A DNA stretch of 6,330 nucleotides from an uncultured Campylobacter sp. (GTDB taxonomy: Bacteria; Campylobacterota; Campylobacteria; Campylobacterales; Campylobacteraceae), in assembly GCF_937997405.1 (NCBI RefSeq), contig NZ_CALKTL010000178.1:1-6330 (forward strand), written 5' to 3'. Under the pieces are notes generated by a model, which saw only the letters and a list, made by a program, of their open reading frames with translations, did not search any database and was not told where the DNA came from. Made by a program: the position numbers and the translations under genes. This document shows, in pieces, positions 5,740-6,330 of the stretch; the first letter of the stretch is position 1; every line of letters begins with the position of its first letter.

Positions 5740-6330
5740 ATGAATAATAAAGATGAAAATAAGATTGAGCCACTAAGTGCTTCTGAGAGCAATAAATCGG
5801 AAGATAAAACTGATGTAAAAAACGCCCTAGCCAAAGGCGACTTAGTAGAAAAAAGAGTAACGCAAATGCTTAAGATATGTTCTTTCATAACATCCATATT
5901 TGCATTAATTGGCATTATTGGATTTATTTTTTCTTATATGCGGTATTATGGGTTTTTCACATACGAAATATTTAGTGCGAATCATATTTTGTTATTTGCC
6001 TTTTTTACATTATTGATTTTTTTAACTATTTTGGCATTATTTGGTTCAACTATAATGTATCTCTATTATAGTTTGCACAAAGATGATAGTAGTAGAAAAA
6101 GTAGAAATTTGTTTATGATATTAGCTTGGACTATTGTTGTTTTTCTGGGAATTGTTCTATATTTTGCGAACCAAGAAAATATTTTTGTGCGTTTTGTATA
6201 TTGGAGTAATTGGATAGTAGGTATAATACTATTCATATCATTAATAGTACCTTTTTTACGGCGGTGCTTAAAATATGTATCTGAAATTGAAAAAGATAGG
6301 AAAATTTGGTTTGTAGCTACTATTTTTAGT
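5740..6330 (+). CDS. Multi-pass membrane protein of unknown function, 3' end cut by window edge
   Basis: The reading frame is open from the ATG to the window end (197 codons seen) without a stop. Residues 1-45 are charged and hydrophilic, with no signal peptide. Hydrophobic segments follow at about 46-66, 83-108, 124-143 and 157-173, and a fifth begins near 189. Short charged loops (HKDDSSRKSR at 113-122, RRCLKYVSEIEKDRK at 174-188) separate them. No family motif is recognised. Base use is very unlike the rest of the window: by hand count 11 of 60 bases at 6001-6060 are G or C, against 45 of 60 at 3541-3600. ATA is a frequent isoleucine codon here, whereas ATC dominates in thiC and mrp. This suggests recent acquisition or a variable locus. 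It likely shares a transcript with the secreted-protein gene upstream. Confidence 0.85.
   Translation, partial: MNNKDENKIEPLSASESNKSEDKTDVKNALAKGDLVEKRVTQMLKICSFITSIFALIGIIGFIFSYMRYYGFFTYEIFSANHILLFAFFTLLIFLTILALFGSTIMYLYYSLHKDDSSRKSRNLFMILAWTIVVFLGIVLYFANQENIFVRFVYWSNWIVGIILFISLIVPFLRRCLKYVSEIEKDRKIWFVATIFS

Noticed and set aside
5721..5915. Minus-strand frame of 64 codons at the start of the membrane protein gene
   Set aside because: It is antisense to the gene at 5740, which has a GGAGG site and a long open frame with clear membrane segments.

Overview
The window looks like a chromosomal segment of a Campylobacter species with relatively high GC, the C. gracilis / C. showae / C. rectus kind. 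The reasons are a fused IspD-IspF protein, a short ThiC, an Mrp/ApbC ATPase, and the constant use of AAATTT/GAAATTT both in genes and between them. The species is inferred from style, not proven.

Layout. (1) Positions 1-1361, minus strand: ispDF, the bifunctional MEP-pathway enzyme, cut by the left edge before its stop codon. It carries an unusual insert of about 60 residues in the IspD half and a C-terminal extension. (2) 1362-1578: a divergent intergenic region with a candidate promoter for each side and no visible TPP riboswitch. (3) 1579-2886 thiC and 2883-3977 mrp, plus strand, overlapping as ATGA, so almost certainly one translationally coupled unit. (4) 3978-4686: about 700 bp without a convincing gene. 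Its first 400 bp are packed with A/T cores (AAATTT, GAATTTTA) spaced mostly 11-15 bp or about twice that. It ends in a strong hairpin with a T-rich tail at 4619-4660. (5) 4687-5712: a secreted protein of unknown function. (6) 5740 to the right edge: a multi-pass membrane protein, incomplete, in strikingly AT-rich DNA.

How the genes fit together. IspDF makes MEcPP for isoprenoid synthesis. ThiC makes the HMP-P pyrimidine of thiamine with a radical-SAM [4Fe-4S] cluster. Mrp/ApbC is a P-loop ATPase tied to Fe-S cluster delivery, and Salmonella apbC mutants are known for a ThiC-related thiamine defect, so the thiC-mrp overlap makes functional sense. This Mrp lacks the second cysteine of the usual CxxC motif. 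The two rightmost genes are only 27 bp apart and probably form an envelope operon of unknown role. The composition drop inside that pair suggests the start of an acquired segment. I see no CRISPR, insertion sequence, tRNA or rRNA, and no clear novel system. The best leads are the repeat-dense spacer, the IspD insert, the altered Mrp metal site, and the uncharacterised secreted/membrane pair.
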